Positions 5,347 through 8,120 of a DNA stretch of 8,120 bases are shown here, in pieces. The translations under genes were made by a program, and so were the position numbers. The DNA is from Clostridia bacterium (lineage in GTDB: Bacteria; Bacillota_A; Clostridia; Oscillospirales; CAG-272): the NCBI GenBank assembly GCA_017462445.1, contig JAFTRB010000225.1, forward strand, positions 1-8,120, in the 5' to 3' direction. Below the pieces are notes generated by a model. It worked only from the letters and a program-made list of their open reading frames with translations. It did no database searches and was not told where the DNA came from. The number at the start of each line of letters is the position of its first letter. The first letter of the stretch is position 1.

Positions 5347-6345
5347 ATGAAAAACAGATTAATACTATTTTTACTGACAGTCCTTCTGTTGTTTTCCATG
5401 GTTTGCTGCTCTCCGATAAACGCTAAATATGTAAGCGTAATAACCGGCGGTATCGCATATACCGTTGACATACCTGTAAGAACTCAGGGGCAGGAGGATG
5501 CCATTACAAACCTGAAAAATGTAATGAACGACCCGGAGGCTATGGAAATCCTTCAGGGAATCATCAGCGACAATGACTCGGGATGGTTTGCCGCAAAGAA
5601 CTATGTTCTCTCAAGCGATGTGCTATCCGATTACGCAAGCAATGCTTCGGGCAAGAGCGATGAGGCTGTCAAGCTGATCGAGTTGCTGGCGCAGACAGAC
5701 AAGGCAGAGGCGGATAGGACGACCTATGTTATTAAATTCGATCCGTCAGAGACCGACGGAGCAAGAACAAAGATTACAATATTCTCTACGCCCGAGCCGG
5801 CAAACAATTCCAGCGGAACAATGGTTCCGAATGTTCTTAAGACTATTTTTTATGAAACAACCGATTCAAACGGACAAAAGTATTACGATTGCGCAGATCC
5901 TATAAACGGAACTGCGGTAAGGTCGGGAAGCAGCTACAACACCGACTACTGGGCTGCCTACCTTGCTCCCAATGCCGCATACAGTGTGGACCTCAACCTG
6001 GTGACAGACGGAGATGTATCCACCAACTACGGCGACCAGGATGCGGCAGGCGTTAACAATAGCCTGATCAATGCCTACACCTATGTGTGCTTCACCCCCG
6101 AGGAGAGCGGAACTTATACAATAAATGTGTCCGATGAATGCCGAATAAGCAACACAACCTCGCTGAACAGCACAAGAGGATATACAGAGATACCGCAGTC
6201 AAGCATTACGGTTGACTCAAACGGCTCCTGCCACACCAGTGTCACCCTTACTGCAGGCACGACATATTACTACGCCTTCCGTATGCCATCGGACGCTGAC
6301 ACGGCGGTAGCATATCCTGTATCGATAACATTTACAAGGGGCTAG
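5347..6345 (+). CDS. Large exported protein with SipW-type signal peptide and C-terminal PPC-like beta domain
   Basis: The 332-residue precursor has a signal peptide MKNR plus a hydrophobic core with a Cys-Cys pair (20-21), as in the TasA-like gene, and a predicted cut after INA at residue 26, leaving KYVSVITGG. The Cys pair lacks a proper lipobox, so a lipoprotein is unlikely. Residues about 50-125 look helical (AITNLKNVMND, EAMEILQGI, EAVKLIELLAQ). Residues 125-235 are mixed. Residues about 242-331 resemble bacterial pre-peptidase C-terminal or related beta-sandwich domains (YVCFTPEESGTYTINVS, then LTAGTTYYYAFRMP, YPVSITF). Four Cys remain in the mature part (182, 248, 265, 295), allowing two disulfides. 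This is the last gene of the operon, 1 nt after the preceding stop, with AGGTGA as ribosome binding site. A surface adhesin or fibre tip or cap is a reasonable guess only. Confidence 0.8.
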   Translation: MKNRLILFLLTVLLLFSMVCCSPINAKYVSVITGGIAYTVDIPVRTQGQEDAITNLKNVMNDPEAMEILQGIISDNDSGWFAAKNYVLSSDVLSDYASNASGKSDEAVKLIELLAQTDKAEADRTTYVIKFDPSETDGARTKITIFSTPEPANNSSGTMVPNVLKTIFYETTDSNGQKYYDCADPINGTAVRSGSSYNTDYWAAYLAPNAAYSVDLNLVTDGDVSTNYGDQDAAGVNNSLINAYTYVCFTPEESGTYTINVSDECRISNTTSLNSTRGYTEIPQSSITVDSNGSCHTSVTLTAGTTYYYAFRMPSDADTAVAYPVSITFTRG

Positions 6346-6351
6346 TCCCAT

Positions 6352-6385
6352 TGCCACCGAGTTTTTTACTTGGTGGCATTTTTTT
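6352..6385 (+). terminator. Intrinsic terminator closing the fibre operon
   Basis: TGCCACCGAG (6352-6361) pairs with CTTGGTGGCA (6369-6378) over 10 bp with one G-U pair; the 7-nt loop is TTTTTTA and seven T residues follow (6379-6385). It begins 6 nt after the stop codon of the last operon gene. Confidence 0.94.
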
Positions 6386-6387
6386 GA

Positions 6388-6416
6388 TTGACATAAAAGG
6401 AAAAATAGGTTATACT
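6388..6416 (+). promoter_or_regulatory. Housekeeping-sigma promoter of the helicase gene
   Basis: TTGACA (6388-6393) and TATACT (6411-6416) are separated by 17 bp. The -35 box begins 2 nt after the T tract of the preceding terminator, so the two units are packed but separate. The start site would be near 6423, giving a leader of about 26 nt with AAGGAGG 7 nt before the ATG at 6449. Confidence 0.88.
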
Positions 6417-6448
6417 TTAATAGATGAATTAAAAAAGGAGGATTTGCC

Positions 6449-8120
6449 ATGCGGTACGAGTCAAAGGAAAAAAGAATACTCATATCGGTTAAGGAGTTCG
6501 TCTCTCTTGCCCGCCGTGGCATATCCACAACTCTCCCCTATGACGACGAGGAGCCATCAATCTGTGATGCCGGCAGTGGGGCAAAAATCGGGCTTAACGG
6601 TGGGGAGCGTGTAGAATTAGAGTATACCGAGGGCGGTATTAACTACTGTCTCTTTGGCAAGGCTGATGAGATTGACCGCGAGAGAATAACCCTGGTGCGT
6701 GAGCTTGACGGCAAGCCAAGACGGGCCGACCTTGCACAGGCGCGAGCCGAGGCATTTGTGCTTGGATATATGCTTGCCGCCGAGAAGGGCAAAGAGTCAA
6801 TTCTTCTTCGGTGCATATACATCAACACGCGTGACGGGGACAGCGAGGAAAAGGAGGAAAGAGTCACCCTCTCCAATCTTCAAAGGTTCTTCGACAAGTG
6901 TAAAATAGCCGTCGGGATATACGGCAAGCCGGAGGTCGAGAGAGTAACCGAGAGGCTCCCCTCTATGAAGGCGGCCTCCTTCCCCTATCGTGAGATAAGA
7001 GAGGGACAGAACGAATTTATCCGCTCTGCCTACCGCGCCCTGATGAGAGGGACACGGCTCTACGCTACCGCTCCCACAGGAACAGGAAAAACGGTTTCCG
7101 CCCTATTCCCCGCTCTGCGCGCGCTGGGAGACGGTAAGCTTGACAAGGTGTTTTATCTTACTCCAAAGACAACCACCGTCAATGTTGCCGTCGACTGCCT
7201 GAATGATTTTGCCGAAAGAGGCGTCAGGCTCCGCGCAATTGCCATCGGCAGCAAGGAGCGCTCCTGCAAAAACGGACACAAATGCCGTGATGACAGGCGG
7301 CTTTGCGAAAGCTCTGGGAGCGCAAGGCTTGCAGACGCGGTAATGGAGCTATACCGCATGGGACAAGCGGTAATCACCCCCAAGGAGGTGGGAGAGGTCG
7401 CGCCAAAATATACGGTATGCCCCTATGAGCTGGGACTCGCCTACTCCGAGCTTTGCGATATTGTAATATGCGACTTCAACTATCTGTTCGACCCATCTGT
7501 GTATATACGCAGATATTTCACCGAGGGTGGGAGCTATGCCTTTCTTGTAGACGAGGCGCACAATCTTGCCGAGAGAGCAAGAGAGATGTATACCGCCGAG
7601 CTTGAGCTTGAGGAGCTGCAGATGCTATCGCTGTCGCCCGAATTAATAAATACACGCCTGAAGGATGCTCTTGCAGGTGCGGCAGAGGAGCTTAAGGAGC
7701 TGCTTTACCCCTATCTCGCCGACGAGGTGCGTCAGGACAAAAACGGAGTGAAGGTCGGTGCGACACACCTGAACGATATCCCAAATTCTATGTACTCTCT
7801 TATGGGAGAGCTGTACGACATCGCACAAAGAGAGCTTTTGATATCGGGGGGCGGCACGGATAAGGCAAAAATCAAGCTGTTGAAGGGGCTGACTCAAAGA
7901 CTCAAAAAAGTAAATAATTGTTTACAGGTATTCGATGATAGATTTCGGCTTATCCTGTTTTTAGAGGGAGATAACATTCGTATAAAGTGGTATTGCCTTG
8001 ACACGGGTGGGGTGATTTCCTCCCGTCTTGACAAAGGCGCTTCCGCGGTGCTGTTTTCGGCAACCCTCTCGCCCCTCAGCTATTACCGAGATATTTTAGG
8101 CGGAGACTCCACCAGCGAGA
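6449..8120 (+). CDS. DinG/XPD-type Fe-S superfamily 2 helicase with N-terminal PD-(D/E)XK-like domain (3' end outside the window)
   Basis: The first 557 residues are visible and the frame stays open to the edge. This ATP-driven DNA helicase of the XPD/DinG group would act in cytoplasmic DNA repair or replication. Helicase motif I is ATAPTGTGKT (206-215), motif II is VDEAHN (367-372), and SATLSP (537-542) matches the later SAT motif. Between motifs I and II lie Cys273, 279, 286 and 324 (CPYE), with two more in LCDIVICDFNYLFDP; four of these probably bind the [4Fe-4S] cluster. Residues about 60-110 resemble a Cas4/AddB-like PD-(D/E)XK nuclease: GKADEID (70-76), VRELDGK (83-89) and QARAEAFVLGYMLA (97-110). 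Where E-x-K is expected the sequence reads E-L-D-G-K, so nuclease activity is doubtful. Known relatives are about 750-800 residues, so roughly the last third is missing. It has its own promoter and is probably unrelated to the fibre operon. Confidence 0.92.
   Translation, partial: MRYESKEKRILISVKEFVSLARRGISTTLPYDDEEPSICDAGSGAKIGLNGGERVELEYTEGGINYCLFGKADEIDRERITLVRELDGKPRRADLAQARAEAFVLGYMLAAEKGKESILLRCIYINTRDGDSEEKEERVTLSNLQRFFDKCKIAVGIYGKPEVERVTERLPSMKAASFPYREIREGQNEFIRSAYRALMRGTRLYATAPTGTGKTVSALFPALRALGDGKLDKVFYLTPKTTTVNVAVDCLNDFAERGVRLRAIAIGSKERSCKNGHKCRDDRRLCESSGSARLADAVMELYRMGQAVITPKEVGEVAPKYTVCPYELGLAYSELCDIVICDFNYLFDPSVYIRRYFTEGGSYAFLVDEAHNLAERAREMYTAELELEELQMLSLSPELINTRLKDALAGAAEELKELLYPYLADEVRQDKNGVKVGATHLNDIPNSMYSLMGELYDIAQRELLISGGGTDKAKIKLLKGLTQRLKKVNNCLQVFDDRFRLILFLEGDNIRIKWYCLDTGGVISSRLDKGASAVLFSATLSPLSYYRDILGGDSTSE

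Noticed and set aside
5404..5424. A lipobox in the last cargo protein (MVCCSP).
   Set aside because: Positions -3 to -1 before either Cys do not match [LVI][ASTVI][GAS]C, and the INA-KY junction downstream fits SipW-type cleavage.
1..8120. CRISPR arrays, tRNA or rRNA genes, insertion sequences or attachment sites.
   Set aside because: I saw no regularly spaced repeats, no transposase or integrase motifs, and no tRNA or rRNA signatures on either strand.

Overview
The window looks like chromosome from a low-to-mid GC Gram-positive bacterium, most likely an uncultured member of the Clostridia (Bacillota). The reasons are strong AAAGGAGG-type ribosome binding sites, perfect TTGACA-17-TATAAT promoters, short intrinsic terminators, and SipW-type signal peptidases beside TasA-like secreted proteins. 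The lineage is an inference from style; no marker gene is present.

Layout: (1) 1-269 is the C-terminal end of an unidentified membrane protein, closed by a clean terminator at 310-341. (2) 453-481 is a near-perfect housekeeping promoter, followed by a leader of about 240 nt that contains inverted repeats, a possible attenuator and a 16-bp perfect palindrome. (3) 726-6345 is one co-directional block of seven genes that I read as an operon for assembly of extracellular fibres or matrix. It encodes a single-pass membrane protein with a cytoplasmic domain, a SipW-like signal peptidase, a TasA/camelysin-like exported protein, a TasA-like domain held by two membrane helices, a second SipW-like signal peptidase, and two more exported proteins with the same kind of signal peptide. 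A terminator at 6352-6385 ends the block. (4) A second perfect promoter at 6388-6416 drives a DinG/XPD-type helicase with an N-terminal nuclease-like domain, which runs off the window at 8120.

How the genes may work together: Bacillus subtilis tapA-sipW-tasA is the known precedent, where SipW matures TasA, the main matrix fibre protein. Here there are two SipW-like peptidases and three cargo proteins that share an A-[KR]-Y cleavage region. The membrane-anchored TasA-like protein could be a base or tether for the fibre, and the first gene could be a cytoplasmic-side partner. These roles are inference. Gaps between genes are short or negative except around the TasA-like gene, which has 134 nt before it and 162 nt after it; both gaps contain hairpins that could set its expression apart from its neighbours.

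The most unusual single point is the sixth operon gene. It has a good ribosome binding site and a full signal peptide but starts at ATC, with no ATG, GTG or TTG in the expected place.
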